From Bordetella parapertussis (lineage in GTDB: Bacteria > Pseudomonadota > Gammaproteobacteria > Burkholderiales > SG8-39): DNA of 23,771 bases. The notes beneath the pieces are model-generated. The model ran no database searches, was not told the DNA's origin, and saw only the letters and a list, made by a program, of their open reading frames with translations. Numbering within the stretch: position 1 is the stretch's first letter; each line of letters opens with the position of its first letter. Location: the NCBI GenBank assembly GCA_945906975.1, contig CAMDRY010000011.1:1-23771 (forward strand), written 5' to 3'. Below, in pieces: positions 1 through 8,074 of this stretch. The position numbers were made by a program, and so were the translations under genes.

Positions 1-2
1 GG

Positions 3-788
3 CACGAGGTGCAACGATTGCTTGAGTGGGCGACCGGGATGGACCGGGTCGCGCAGATCGCCCATCCGGAGCGCATCCTGCCCGATGAGCAGGCCACGCG
101 TGTCGCCGCGCTCATCGCTCGCCGGCTGGCGGGCGAACCTCTCGCCTATATGCTGGGTGAGCGTGAATTCTGGGGGCTAGCATTCAAGGTGGGACCGGCG
201 GTACTGATCCCGCGGGCAGATACCGAACTGCTGGTGGAGCTTGCGCTCGAGCGCATCCCGCGGGAGGGTGCAACGCGGGTGCTGGATCTGGGTACTGGCA
301 GCGGAGCAATTGCCGTGGCCATCGCCTTCGAGCGTCCCGACGCGATGGTGATCGGGGTTGATATTTCAGCCGGGGCTTTGTCGATTGCCACGGAAAATGC
401 CGCGCGTCATGGCGCAAATATTCGGTTTGTTCAGAGCAACTGGTTTGAGGCACTTGCTGGCGGGGATCTTCACTCGGCAGGCAGATTTGAGATTATCGTG
501 AGTAACCCGCCTTATATCGCCGATGGCGACCCGCACTTGCTGTGCGGTGATTTGCCGCGCGAGCCGCACAGCGCACTCGTCGCAGGCGCCGACGGGCTTA
601 CTGCGCTTCGCGCCATTGCCGCAAGGGCAAAGGCGCACCTTGTACCGGGCGGATGGCTCTTGCTGGAGCACGGTTTCGAGCAGGGGGCAGCCTGCTCGGA
701 TTTGCTGCTTGCTGCGGGTTTTACCGCTGTGCAAACTTGGCCGGATATAGCCGGATTGCCGCGCGTTACCGGTGGGCGGATTGACTGA
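3..788 (+). CDS. prmC: Peptide chain release factor N5-glutamine methyltransferase (5' end cut off by the window)
   Basis: PrmC (HemK) uses S-adenosylmethionine to methylate the glutamine of the GGQ motif in release factors RF1 and RF2, in the cytoplasm. Seen here: the SAM-binding motif DLGTGSG about 93 residues after the GTG at 9, and the family's catalytic NPPY motif about residues 166-169. The GTG at 9 is probably not the true start. The frame is open to the window edge, and the first visible residues align with roughly residue 20-25 of known PrmC proteins, so about 20 residues are missing. The N-terminal helical domain and the LTGxxEFW-like segment (here MLGEREFWGL) are present. It ends 91 bases before grxD on the same strand, an adjacency common in betaproteobacteria. 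Identification is firm; only the start is unresolved. Confidence 0.93.
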   Translation, partial: HEVQRLLEWATGMDRVAQIAHPERILPDEQATRVAALIARRLAGEPLAYMLGEREFWGLAFKVGPAVLIPRADTELLVELALERIPREGATRVLDLGTGSGAIAVAIAFERPDAMVIGVDISAGALSIATENAARHGANIRFVQSNWFEALAGGDLHSAGRFEIIVSNPPYIADGDPHLLCGDLPREPHSALVAGADGLTALRAIAARAKAHLVPGGWLLLEHGFEQGAACSDLLLAAGFTAVQTWPDIAGLPRVTGGRID

Positions 789-879
789 GGGCCGACAGCG
801 CGGTAGAATTCCCGACGATATTACTCAGGTATAGGGATTGCCTGGGTTCAGATTTTATTCAGCGATAGCAGGAGCCATT

Positions 880-1188
880 ATGGATGCGCAGCAAACCATC
901 AAGGAACAGGTAACCGGTCACCAAGTCGTGCTCTACATGAAAGGAACGCCGCAGTTCCCGCAGTGTGGTTTTTCCGCCAACGCCATTCAAATGCTCAAGG
1001 CGAGCGGCGCACAGGAGTTGTTCACGGTCAACGTACTGGAGAACCCGGACATTCGCCAAGGCATCAAGGAATACGCCAACTGGCCGACGATTCCCCAGCT
1101 TTACGTCAAGGGGGAGTTTGTCGGTGGCTCAGACATCATGAAAGAGATGTACCAGTCAGGCGAACTGCAAAAACTACTGCAAGGCTGA
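880..1188 (+). CDS. grxD: Monothiol glutaredoxin, Grx4 family
   Basis: This is a 102-residue monothiol glutaredoxin. Proteins of this family bind a [2Fe-2S] cluster together with glutathione and act in iron-sulfur cluster delivery and iron homeostasis in the cytoplasm. The signature CGFS active site is at residues 29-32, preceded by the KGTP motif; the later WPTIPQLYVKGEFVGG segment is the glutathione-binding region typical of the family. I chose the ATG at 880 because an AGGAG ribosome-binding site lies 5 bases upstream and the protein then matches the family's usual length. The frame stays open to a TTG at 838, but that would add 14 residues with no family counterpart. It follows prmC on the same strand. 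Confidence 0.95.
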   Translation: MDAQQTIKEQVTGHQVVLYMKGTPQFPQCGFSANAIQMLKASGAQELFTVNVLENPDIRQGIKEYANWPTIPQLYVKGEFVGGSDIMKEMYQSGELQKLLQG

Positions 1189-1225
1189 GTCGCATCCGAA
1201 GACTTGGCAGTTGGCCTTGACCGCG

Positions 1226-1570
1226 TCAAAGCGCGGTGAGGCGGGTGTTGGCGAGCGTCAGCCGCTCGACCAGATTGGCCATGAACGCACGTCAGAGCGA
1301 TGCCGGCAGGGCTCGTAGGCGATCGCCAAGTCTTCTGTCCGGGGGGACGGTAATGCTGCGCGAGCCGCTCATTGTGGACGCATCGGCAGAGCCTTCGTTT
1401 CCTTCCTTGGGCAGGTAGGCCATTTCGCCGAAGCCTTCCCCTGGCGAAAGGACATTGAGTAGTTTTTTGCGCTTGGTGACTTTGACCTCACCCGACACCA
1501 AGATGCAAAAAAATCACCTCCGGCACCATCCCCAGTTTTTTACAAGCGGATACTTGCCGATTTGATCGAT
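1226..1570 (-). pseudogene. Remnant of a Ser/Thr protein kinase with a C-terminal cyclic-nucleotide-binding domain
   Basis: No intact gene is present, but read on the minus strand the stretch keeps recognisable pieces in several frames. Directly after the argH stop, in the same frame, comes IDQIGKYPLVK, which resembles the start of a bacterial Ser/Thr kinase; the first codon is ATC where ATG may once have stood. A shifted frame continues as LGDGA and GDFF. After a run of seven T (1507-1513) another frame gives LVSGEVKVTKRKKLLNVL and then PGEGFGEMAYL, the core of a cNMP-binding domain. Near the end, CRHR is in a different frame (1335-1291), and RAFMANLVERLTLAN returns to the first cNMP frame, past an in-frame TGA at 1292, ending at the TGA at 1226. 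Nearly the whole kinase domain is absent, so a large internal deletion plus several frameshifts is the simplest reading. The cNMP part is clear; the kinase part rests on about 15 residues. Confidence 0.75.
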
Positions 1571-2995
1571 TCAGACTGCAAGGTCCCGTCGAGCATTTTT
1601 TACCGCCGCGAGCACTTGGGTCGGGGCTGTGCCGCCCGGATGATTGCGGCTGGCTACCGATCCCTCGAGCGAGAGGACGCCATAAACATCGTCTCCGACC
1701 AAAGGTGAAAACGCACGTAGTTCTTCGATCGGCAGTGTGGCCAGATCACAGGATTTTTGCTCGGCTGCGCGAACAGCGCGCGCCACAGCTTCGTGCGCGT
1801 CGCGGAATGGCAGGCCCTTCTTGACCAGATAGTCCGCCAGGTCCGTCGCCGTGGCATGGCCTTCGAGCGCGGCACGACGCATTGCGTCGGGCACCGCCTC
1901 TATGCCGGCGATAAGCTCAGCAAAAATCGCCAGCGTGTCGGTCAGGGTATCGACCGTGTCGAATAAGGGCTCCTTGTCCTCTTGATTGTCCTTATTGTAG
2001 GCAAGTGGCTGGCCCTTCATCAGGGTAATAAGTGCGACGAGGTGCCCTACGACGCGCGCTGTCTTGCCGCGCGCGAGTTCTGGGACGTCGGGGTTCTTTT
2101 TCTGCGGCATGATCGATGAGCCGGTGCAAAAGCGGTCCGGCAGACGGATGAAGCCGTAGCGCGGGCTTACCCATAGGATGAGCTCTTCGCAAAGCCGCGA
2201 AAGGTGCAGCATGATCAGGGATGCGCTGGCACAAAATTCGATGGCAAAATCGCGATCGGACACCGCATCTAGCGAGTTCGCGCAAATGCCCTCAAAGCCG
2301 AGCTCCTTGGCCACACGATCGCGATCGATGGGGAATGAAGTGCCGGCGAGGGCAGCCGCGCCAAGCGGTAGCCGGTTGACCCGGGCCCGGCAGTCCGAGA
2401 GCCTGGCGCGATCCCGTGCGAGCATTTCGTAATACGCCATGAGGTGGTGCCCGAAGGTGACCGGTTGTGCCACCTGCAAATGGGTGAAGCCTGGCATGAT
2501 CGTCGAGGCGGTTTTCTCGGCCTGGTTCACCAGGGAGAGTTGGACTTCCTTCAGCAAATTTTGCAGGGCGTCGATTTGCGCGCGCAGCCAGAGCCGTACA
2601 TCGGTGGCAACCTGGTCGTTGCGGGAGCGGCCGGTATGCAGGCGCTTGCCGGCATCTCCGACAATGGCGGTGAGCCGCTTCTCTATGTTCAGGTGCACGT
2701 CCTCGGCATCGATCGACCAGGCGAAGCCACCCGCGCGGATTTCTCCCTGGATCTGCCGCATACCCGTTTCAATTGATGCAAGGTCCGCGCTGGAGATGAT
2801 GTTTGTGGCTTGCAGCATGCGTGCGTGCGCGAGCGAACCCTGGATATCGAATTCGGCCAGACGTTGGTCGAACATGACCGAGGCCGTGTAGCGCTTTACG
2901 CGCTCAGCCACAGGTTCCGCAAAGCGTCCGGACCAGGTGCCGGCCTGGTCGGCTGGCGCTTTGCTGTCTTCAGGTGATTTCGATGGAGCGACCAT
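1571..2995 (-). CDS. argH: Argininosuccinate lyase
   Basis: ArgH splits argininosuccinate into arginine and fumarate, the last step of arginine synthesis, as a cytoplasmic homotetramer of the fumarase/aspartase superfamily. The 474-residue product carries the superfamily signature [12 protein letters not shown] at residues 292-303, which holds the catalytic serine. It also has TGRSRNDQ at 121-128 and the PGFTHLQ motif with His172. The family is usually about 460 residues; the excess here is an unconserved N-terminal stretch before GTWSGRF (residue 19 onward), so the true start could lie slightly inside the ATG at 2995. No clear ribosome-binding site precedes that ATG. It is divergent from the sensor kinase gene, the same arrangement as argH and fimS/algZ in Pseudomonas. 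A pseudogene on the same strand starts right at its stop codon. Confidence 0.96.
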   Translation of the reverse strand: MVAPSKSPEDSKAPADQAGTWSGRFAEPVAERVKRYTASVMFDQRLAEFDIQGSLAHARMLQATNIISSADLASIETGMRQIQGEIRAGGFAWSIDAEDVHLNIEKRLTAIVGDAGKRLHTGRSRNDQVATDVRLWLRAQIDALQNLLKEVQLSLVNQAEKTASTIMPGFTHLQVAQPVTFGHHLMAYYEMLARDRARLSDCRARVNRLPLGAAALAGTSFPIDRDRVAKELGFEGICANSLDAVSDRDFAIEFCASASLIMLHLSRLCEELILWVSPRYGFIRLPDRFCTGSSIMPQKKNPDVPELARGKTARVVGHLVALITLMKGQPLAYNKDNQEDKEPLFDTVDTLTDTLAIFAELIAGIEAVPDAMRRAALEGHATATDLADYLVKKGLPFRDAHEAVARAVRAAEQKSCDLATLPIEELRAFSPLVGDDVYGVLSLEGSVASRNHPGGTAPTQVLAAVKNARRDLAV

Positions 2996-3158
2996 GTTTA
3001 ACTAGGAGTTTGGGCAGAAAAATAAGTAGAATAATTGCGCAAGGCGCGGAATTTTCAGAAAAAATGAACCAGAAAATTGGCATGGTGAGTATAAATGAAT
3101 ATCCAATCAATCGCGTATCGCAGCGGCCGGCCACGCCTGGCTCGTCGACGCTTGAGGC
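2996..3158. promoter_or_regulatory. Divergent intergenic region between argH and the sensor kinase
   Basis: About 160 bases separate the two divergent starts. The argH-proximal part, roughly 3000-3120, is clearly AT-rich against the GC-rich surroundings, with runs such as AAAAATAAG and AGAAAAAATGAA and a TATAAAT at 3090-3096. This is where promoters for both directions should lie. I could not pair a convincing -35 with a -10 box at a normal spacing on either strand, so no promoter is placed. A short open frame (3082-3162, 26 codons) runs through the right half and overlaps the GTG start of the kinase gene by GTGA. Confidence 0.4.
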
Positions 3159-4193
3159 GTGACTGATTTGACCAAGCCGGAAATGCAACACCCGCTCGGG
3201 GCGGACCAGTCTGCGGATGAATTTCCGGATTTCCGTAATCTCGGCGTCGTCACGCGCACCCTTCTTTGGGTCAATGCCGCGATGCTATTGGTGGCGGTTG
3301 TCAAAGCTGACAGCGTGTCGCGCCTGTTGGCACTCGTGATTGAGAGTGCCGCCTACGTCGAGCCGGTGTTGATGGTCATGTTGGTGTTGCTCTACTTTTC
3401 ACAGCCGGTGCTGAAGAAGATCAGGCCGCAGGCCGCGCTAGGTGTTGTACTTGTTGTTGCGTGCATCCTTAATCTGGCCATGGTTGAAGCGGCCGGAATT
3501 TTGGGTGGTGAGGTCAATCGCATAATTATTTTTCGTGCCTGGGCTTGCAGCTTGGCAATCACGTTGTTCTTGCGCGGCTACTTTACGCTCCGTTCGCGCG
3601 CATTTTCCCCCGCGCTTGCTGAGGCGCGACTGCAGGCGTTGCAGGCACGGATACGCCCGCATTTTCTTTTTAACAGCCTGAATGCGGTGCTTTCGCTTGT
3701 CCGAAAAGACCCCAAGCGCGCGGAAGGGGCGCTCGAGGATCTCGCCGACCTTTATCGCGTTCTCATGGCCGACAATCGCACGCTGACACGCCTGACTGAC
3801 GAGATCGACCTCACAAGACGCTACCTTTCGCTCGAACAGTTGCGTCTGGGGGGGCGGCTTCAGATTGATTGGCAGCTTGCGACGATGCCCGGAGATGCGC
3901 TTATACCGCCGCTGGTTTTGCAGCCCTTGGTGGAAAACGCCGTGTACCACGGTGTCGAACCAGGAGTTGAGCCCGGACTTGTGCGCATCGCCATCTCACG
4001 CGAGGGTGACAGCCTTATGCTGTTGTTGTCCAATCCCTACCATCCGGAGTACCAGCACCGCGCCGGAAACCGCATGGCAATGGCCAATATCCGTGAGCGC
4101 TTGCTGCTGCAGTTCGATGTCGGGGCGAGCATGGAGGCTGCGCCGGTTGGTGATAAATTCGAGATTCGTATCATCATCCCATATATGAAATGA
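3159..4193 (+). CDS. algZ: Membrane sensor histidine kinase, LytS/AlgZ (FimS) family
   Basis: This is a 344-residue inner-membrane kinase predicted to phosphorylate the response regulator encoded directly downstream. The N-terminal part has about four hydrophobic segments (roughly residues 31-50, 55-81, 92-116 and 121-142), followed by a His-kinase domain of the PF06580 type. The phosphoacceptor is His168 in RIRPHFLFNSLNAV, and the ATP-binding N-box is LVLQPLVENAVYHG with Asn260. The usual GxGIGL box is replaced by GNRMAMANIRERL, which fits the AlgZ/FimS group. The start is uncertain: GTG at 3159 has GAGG only one base away, TTG at 3168 has that GAGG ten bases away, and ATG at 3183 has no clear site. 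The stop overlaps the regulator's start as ATGA. The signal sensed is unknown. Confidence 0.88.
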   Translation: MTDLTKPEMQHPLGADQSADEFPDFRNLGVVTRTLLWVNAAMLLVAVVKADSVSRLLALVIESAAYVEPVLMVMLVLLYFSQPVLKKIRPQAALGVVLVVACILNLAMVEAAGILGGEVNRIIIFRAWACSLAITLFLRGYFTLRSRAFSPALAEARLQALQARIRPHFLFNSLNAVLSLVRKDPKRAEGALEDLADLYRVLMADNRTLTRLTDEIDLTRRYLSLEQLRLGGRLQIDWQLATMPGDALIPPLVLQPLVENAVYHGVEPGVEPGLVRIAISREGDSLMLLLSNPYHPEYQHRAGNRMAMANIRERLLLQFDVGASMEAAPVGDKFEIRIIIPYMK

Positions 4194-4954
4194 CCGCCGC
4201 CCTGCGCATCCTGATTGTTGATGATGAACAACCGGCGCGGGAACGCATGCGCGAACTGCTTGGCGATTGCGCGGCGCAATACCCGCACAATATTGTCGGC
4301 GAGTGCGCCAACGGGTACGAGGCCCTCGCCGCATTGTCGGGCAACGCTGCCGATCTGGTGTTGGTCGATATCAACATGCCGCAGATGAGCGGCATGGAAT
4401 TCGCGCGTCACGCCCTCAACCTACCCGATCCGCCGGCGCTTGTTTTTGTGACGGCACACGACCAGTATGCCGTGCAGGCGTTTGAGGTCAACGCCCTTGA
4501 TTACCTGCTCAAACCGGTACGTGCGACCCGCCTTGCCGCCGCATTGCATAAAGCGGCGAATGCGGACCAAGAGCCAAGGCCAGGCCGGGAACTGCTTGCC
4601 AGTATCGATCCGAATCCGCGCCGCCACCTTTCTGTCGCCGAGCGCGGACGCATCTTGCTGGTGCCGATGGCAGAGATCCTTTATCTCAAGGCCGAGCTTA
4701 AATATGTCACCATCAAAACGGCGCAGCGGGAGTATCTTGTCGAGGAGTCGCTGGCCCATCTGGAACAGGAGTTCGGGGACCGTTTTGTGCGTATTCATCG
4801 CAACTGCCTTGTGGCAAGGGCTTCGATCCGCGGTTTCGAGCGCATTGCCGAAGAAGAGGGAGAGGCGGGGTGGGCTGTACTGCTCGAGGGCTTGGCCGAA
4901 AAGCAGCCGATCAGCCGCCGGCAATGGCCGGTGCTGAAAGGTTTGCATAAGTAA
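4190..4954 (+). CDS. algR: LytTR-family response regulator, AlgR-like
   Basis: This 254-residue DNA-binding response regulator is partner to the upstream kinase. The receiver domain spans about residues 5-120: acidic pair Asp11-Asp12, phosphoacceptor Asp60 in LVLVDINMP, Thr88 in VFVTAHD and Lys108 in YLLKP. The C-terminal LytTR domain, about residues 150-250, includes AEILYLKAELKYVTIKT and RFVRIHRNCLVA, both typical of that fold. Its length is close to Pseudomonas AlgR. Its ATG overlaps the kinase stop by 4 bases, so the two are probably translationally coupled. The gene order argH, kinase, regulator, hemC, hemD matches the Pseudomonas algZR locus, which supports the AlgR name; its regulon in this organism cannot be read from the window. 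Confidence 0.9.
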   Translation: MTAALRILIVDDEQPARERMRELLGDCAAQYPHNIVGECANGYEALAALSGNAADLVLVDINMPQMSGMEFARHALNLPDPPALVFVTAHDQYAVQAFEVNALDYLLKPVRATRLAAALHKAANADQEPRPGRELLASIDPNPRRHLSVAERGRILLVPMAEILYLKAELKYVTIKTAQREYLVEESLAHLEQEFGDRFVRIHRNCLVARASIRGFERIAEEEGEAGWAVLLEGLAEKQPISRRQWPVLKGLHK

Positions 4955-4961
4955 TTTTCCG

Positions 4962-4986
4962 GGACACCAGCTGGAAAGCTGTGTCC
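4962..4986 (+). terminator. Hairpin just after the response regulator stop
   Basis: GGACACCAGCT and AGCTGTGTCC form a stem with one bulged C and a GGAA loop, starting 7 bases after the algR stop codon. Position and stability suit transcription termination or 3'-end protection. There is no proper U-tract; only a TTTT follows, about 8 bases later (4994-4997). The structure is visible, but its role is inferred. Confidence 0.35.
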
Positions 4987-5195
4987 GTAGGGCGTTTTCA
5001 GACATCGACTGCTTTTCGGCGCGGTTGTTAGCCGGCACCAGACTGATCAACGCCTTGCGCAGCGTATCTTTTGGCGTTTCCGCTTCGGCGTTGGTTGTGG
5101 CTGGCGTGCGCTTGCATTGCTTCCGCCGACAGCTTGCTTGCCAGAGGCAGCGTTTGGCCTGTTGGGGCGCGGTTTGGGATGCCGCCTAGATAGTA

Positions 5196-5247
5196 AAGGG
5201 TATGAGCAAGGCGGGTGTTAGAATTGGGGTGGTGAAGTGTATGAACA
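5196..5247 (+). repeat. Imperfect direct repeat upstream of hemC
   Basis: AAGGGTATGAGCA at 5196-5208 and AAGTGTATGAACA at 5235-5247 match at 11 of 13 bases and start 39 bases apart. They lie 18-70 bases upstream of the hemC start and could be a paired regulator site. They could equally be a chance likeness: each copy contains an ATG, both in the same short reading frame. Confidence 0.3.
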
Positions 5248-5276
5248 CAATCTACCCTTTGAAACTTGAATACTAG
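5202..5276 (+). other. Short open frame overlapping the hemC start
   Basis: From ATG at 5202, or the in-frame ATG at 5241, a short frame runs to TAG at 5274-5276 and overlaps the hemC TTG start at 5266. The version from 5241 is 11 codons ([11 protein letters not shown]). It could be a leader peptide coupled to hemC. Alternatively ATG 5241 may be the true hemC start, separated from it by a one-base frameshift. There is no direct evidence that it is translated. Confidence 0.25.
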
Positions 5277-6210
5277 TCACGCCATTCGCGGTCCTGAACG
5301 CATCGTCATCGCTTCGCGCCAAAGCCGCCTTGCCCTTTGGCAGTCCGAGCATGTTCGTGACGGCCTCAAAAAATTATACCCGCAATGTGAGGTCACTATT
5401 TTGGCGTTGAGCACACGTGGTGATGAAATTCTTGATCGTTCCCTTTCCAAGCTTGGCGGCAAAGGCTTGTTTGTAAAAGAACTTGAGACCGCCCTGGCGG
5501 ATGGTCGCGCCGATATCGCCGTGCACTCCGCCAAGGATGTGCCGATGGACTTGCCGCAAGGGTTCGCGCTCGCGGCGATCGCCGAGCGCGAGGATCCGCG
5601 CGATTGCTTTGTATCCAATGATTATGTGACGCCGGCCGAGTTGCCTGCCGGCGCTATTCTTGGCACATCCAGCCTGCGTCGCGAGGCGCAACTGCGCGAG
5701 CGCTTCCCGCATCTGCTCATTGCACCGTTGCGGGGTAACCTGGATACGCGCCTGGCGAAGATAGACCGCGGTGAGGTTCAGGCCGCCGTGCTCGCCGCGG
5801 CCGGCCTGACGCGCCTCGGTCTGGCCGGGCGCATAAGCAGCATTATGGATACCAAGGACAGTCTTCCGGCGGCGGGTCAGGGCGCACTGGCCATCGAATA
5901 TCGTTCCGACAGGCCGGAGTTGTTCAACTGGCTAGCCCCCATGGATCATCCCGAGACGGCCGCCTGTGTGCGCGCCGAGCGTGCCGTAAGCCGCGCACTC
6001 GGGGGCAGTTGCCAGTTGCCGCTGGCGGCTTACGCCGAGTGTGATGACGGTCAACTCACGCTTCGCGGCCTTGTTGCCGCCCCGGATGCCAGTGCGATGG
6101 TACGCGCAGAAATGGCTGGTCCCGCGTCCGAGCCTGAGCGCCTTGGTATTGCCGTAGCCGAGTTGCTTCGCGCGCGCGGGGCAGATCGTATTCTTGCGAC
6201 CCTGTCATGA
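5266..6210 (+). CDS. hemC: Hydroxymethylbilane synthase (porphobilinogen deaminase)
   Basis: HemC joins four porphobilinogen molecules into hydroxymethylbilane in the tetrapyrrole pathway, in the cytoplasm. The 314-residue product has the N-terminal [14 protein letters not shown] segment, HSAKDVP with catalytic Asp91, GTSSLRR with the arginines that hold the cofactor and substrate (138-139), and [12 protein letters not shown] with Cys249, which carries the dipyrromethane cofactor. The length is normal. The start is unusual: a TGA lies two codons upstream in frame, and the only start codon before the conserved region is TTG at 5266, which has no good ribosome-binding site. An ATG at 5241 in the neighbouring frame is only one base out of register. 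The stop overlaps hemD as ATGA. Confidence 0.95.
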   Translation: MNTSHAIRGPERIVIASRQSRLALWQSEHVRDGLKKLYPQCEVTILALSTRGDEILDRSLSKLGGKGLFVKELETALADGRADIAVHSAKDVPMDLPQGFALAAIAEREDPRDCFVSNDYVTPAELPAGAILGTSSLRREAQLRERFPHLLIAPLRGNLDTRLAKIDRGEVQAAVLAAAGLTRLGLAGRISSIMDTKDSLPAAGQGALAIEYRSDRPELFNWLAPMDHPETAACVRAERAVSRALGGSCQLPLAAYAECDDGQLTLRGLVAAPDASAMVRAEMAGPASEPERLGIAVAELLRARGADRILATLS

Positions 6211-6992
6211 GAACATTAAACGGTCGCCGCGTTCTTGTGACCCGCCCGCGTGAGCAGGCTGGAGTCTTGATGCGCCTGCTGCGTGAGGGCGGCGGCGAGC
6301 CGGTGCTGTTTCCGGCGCTGGAGATCCGGGCACCCGCGCATCCGGAAGCACTTGAAGCCACGATGCTGGATTTGTCTCGTTTCGATCTGGCGATTTTTAT
6401 CAGCCCGACAGCGGTTGAGTATGGCCTGCGCTATGCGATTGCCGCCGGCCCCTGGCCTGAACACTTGAAGGTCGCGGCTGTGGGGCCGGGCGGCGCCACG
6501 GCACTGGCCGCCGCGGGAATAAAGAACGTCATCGTCCCGGCGACACGGTTTGACAGCGAAGGTCTTCTCGACAAGCTGGCGAAAATGACCTACCTGACTT
6601 ACCGTAATGTGCTGATTTTTCGCGGTGGTGGCGGACGTGAGTTGCTTGCAACCGAGCTCAAGCGGCGCGGTGCCGAGGTGGCCCTGGCCGAGTGCTACGA
6701 GCGCGCCAAACCCAGCACCGATGGCGCGCCTGTTATTGCAATGTGGCGAGAGGGCAGGCTTGATGCCATCACCGTCACCAGCAGCGAGGCGGTCGATAAC
6801 CTGGTGGAGATGCTCGGTGATGCCGGCAGGGAATTGCTGGCGGTTACGCCCATTTTTGCGCCGCACCCACGAATTATCGAGCGAGCGCAGTGGCGCGGAG
6901 CACTCAAGGCGCAACTTACCACCGCCGGAGACAAAGGTCTGGTTGATGGAATACAGAGTTTTTTCGCAAAAGTGACCAGGCTTTCAAAATAA
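6207..6992 (+). CDS. hemD: Uroporphyrinogen-III synthase
   Basis: HemD closes hydroxymethylbilane into uroporphyrinogen III with inversion of ring D. The 261-residue sequence is poorly conserved, as usual for the family, but the start [18 protein letters not shown], the segment [16 protein letters not shown], and [17 protein letters not shown] near residue 190-205 are typical. Both lobes of the two-domain fold are present and the length is normal. Its ATG overlaps the hemC stop by 4 bases, and hemX follows 32 bases later, so one transcript is likely. Neighbours and motifs agree. Confidence 0.92.
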   Translation: MRTLNGRRVLVTRPREQAGVLMRLLREGGGEPVLFPALEIRAPAHPEALEATMLDLSRFDLAIFISPTAVEYGLRYAIAAGPWPEHLKVAAVGPGGATALAAAGIKNVIVPATRFDSEGLLDKLAKMTYLTYRNVLIFRGGGGRELLATELKRRGAEVALAECYERAKPSTDGAPVIAMWREGRLDAITVTSSEAVDNLVEMLGDAGRELLAVTPIFAPHPRIIERAQWRGALKAQLTTAGDKGLVDGIQSFFAKVTRLSK

Positions 6993-7024
6993 TCCCGCGT
7001 TAGTCGATGGTGCTCTGACAGCTT

Positions 7025-8074
7025 ATGGATGAAACGACCACTCCCGCACCCGCAGCCCGGAGCCTGAGCGCGCGTTTTGGCAAACGGGCCAACCCGCTTG
7101 GCGTGGCGCTTATCGCGGTCATCCTGTTTTTCGGTTGGCAATGGTGGGATACGCGGCATCAAATCGACCAGCTTTCCCAGGAACTTGCCAAGCGCCTTCG
7201 CGACAGCGATGCCGGCAGTCAGGAAAGCCGTCTCGTGGCCAAACAAGCGCAAGAGGCGGTGCGCGACGCCCAGGCCAAGTTGAGCGTCATGGAGGCGAGG
7301 TTGCAGGAGTCGCAGAACCAGCAGGTCGCACTGGAGGCGCTTTACCAGGAATTGTCACGGGGGCGCGACGACTGGGTGCTGGCGGAAATCGAGCAAATTC
7401 TTGCGATCGCGTCGCAGCAGTTGCAACTCGCCGGCAATGTTTCGGTCGCCCTCGTCGCGCTGCAAAGCGCCGACTCAAGACTGGCCCGTTCCGATCGGCC
7501 GCAGTTCATTTCCTTGCGTAAAGTTCTCAACCGGGATATCGAGCGACTGAAGGTGGCACCCAATCTCGACCTTATCGGGCTGTCATTGAAGATCGAACAG
7601 TTGATCGGTGGCGTCGATACCTGGCCGCTGGCATCGGAAGGACGGCCGTCGGGTGATCGCGTAGCTTCAGCGCCGGCGGATCAGGGTTTTTGGCAGGCTC
7701 TGGGCAGACAGGCATGGGATGAGATCCGGCAGTTGGTCAGAGTGCAAAATAGCGACCGTCCGGAGGCGGTGCTGCTTGCGCCGGAGCAGGCGTTTTTCCT
7801 GCGTGAGAATGTCAAGCTTCGCCTGCTTAATGCGCGTCTTGCATTGTTGCAACGTGACCAGAACGGCTACCGTCAGGATATTCGCGTAGCCACTGAATGG
7901 ATGGGCCGGCATTTCGACACCCGTGCCAAGCCTGTTGCGAATGCTGTCGCGACGCTGAAGCAACTGGCTGCCGCAGGCGTGAGTGTCGAGCCGCCGAACG
8001 TTGCGGACAGCCTTGCGGCCGTACGCAACTTCAAGGCCTCGCGCGAGGCTTCGCGCGACAAAGCACCCCGATGA
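7025..8074 (+). CDS. hemX: HemX: membrane-anchored protein of the heme operon
   Basis: This 349-residue protein belongs to the HemX family often annotated as uroporphyrinogen-III C-methyltransferase; it shows no SAM-binding motif, so enzymatic activity is doubtful. A single membrane segment lies at about residues 24-40 (NPLGVALIAVILFFGWQWW), followed by a long coiled-coil-like stretch at about 45-110 rich in Gln, Glu, Ala and Leu, then an alpha-helical soluble domain with the family segment DDWVLAEIEQILAIASQQL. The topology implies that most of the protein is periplasmic. It stands between hemD and hemY; its stop overlaps the hemY start as ATGA. The role within heme synthesis is not established for this family. 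No strong ribosome-binding site precedes the ATG. Confidence 0.85.
   Translation: MDETTTPAPAARSLSARFGKRANPLGVALIAVILFFGWQWWDTRHQIDQLSQELAKRLRDSDAGSQESRLVAKQAQEAVRDAQAKLSVMEARLQESQNQQVALEALYQELSRGRDDWVLAEIEQILAIASQQLQLAGNVSVALVALQSADSRLARSDRPQFISLRKVLNRDIERLKVAPNLDLIGLSLKIEQLIGGVDTWPLASEGRPSGDRVASAPADQGFWQALGRQAWDEIRQLVRVQNSDRPEAVLLAPEQAFFLRENVKLRLLNARLALLQRDQNGYRQDIRVATEWMGRHFDTRAKPVANAVATLKQLAAAGVSVEPPNVADSLAAVRNFKASREASRDKAPR

Larger units (their letters stand above)
4955..5265. other. 311-base intergenic region before hemC
   Basis: Apart from the hairpin at 4962-4986, an imperfect direct repeat at 5196-5208 and 5235-5247, and a short open frame at 5202-5276, I recognise nothing here. No protein-family remnant was found on either strand. 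A stop-free minus-strand frame (5028-5276) has no start codon near its beginning and no known motif. A TAGAAT at 5219-5224 could serve as a -10 box, but no matching -35 lies at the right distance. The region presumably carries the promoter of the hemC operon. Confidence 0.4.

Noticed and set aside
1..9. The window opens with GGCACGAGG, identical to a well-known cDNA library adapter end.
   Set aside because: The bases continue the PrmC reading frame sensibly (EVQRLLEW), so chance identity is the simpler explanation.
1220..1237. Hairpin ACCGCG-TCAAAG-CGCGGT after grxD.
   Set aside because: The 6-base stem has no U-tract on either strand and includes the last codons of the pseudogene; this is not enough to support a terminator.
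1318..1327. GGCGATCGCC palindrome, with other GCGATCGC copies near 5577 and 7404.
   Set aside because: Only a few scattered copies occur, mostly within genes, as expected for GC-rich sequence; this is not a HIP1-like repeat family.
5028..5276. Minus-strand frame open for about 82 codons in the gap before hemC, with protein-like stretches such as RLAHTLYYLGGIPNR.
   Set aside because: It has no start codon near its beginning, no recognisable domain and no ribosome-binding site; an open stretch of this length is not rare in GC-rich DNA.
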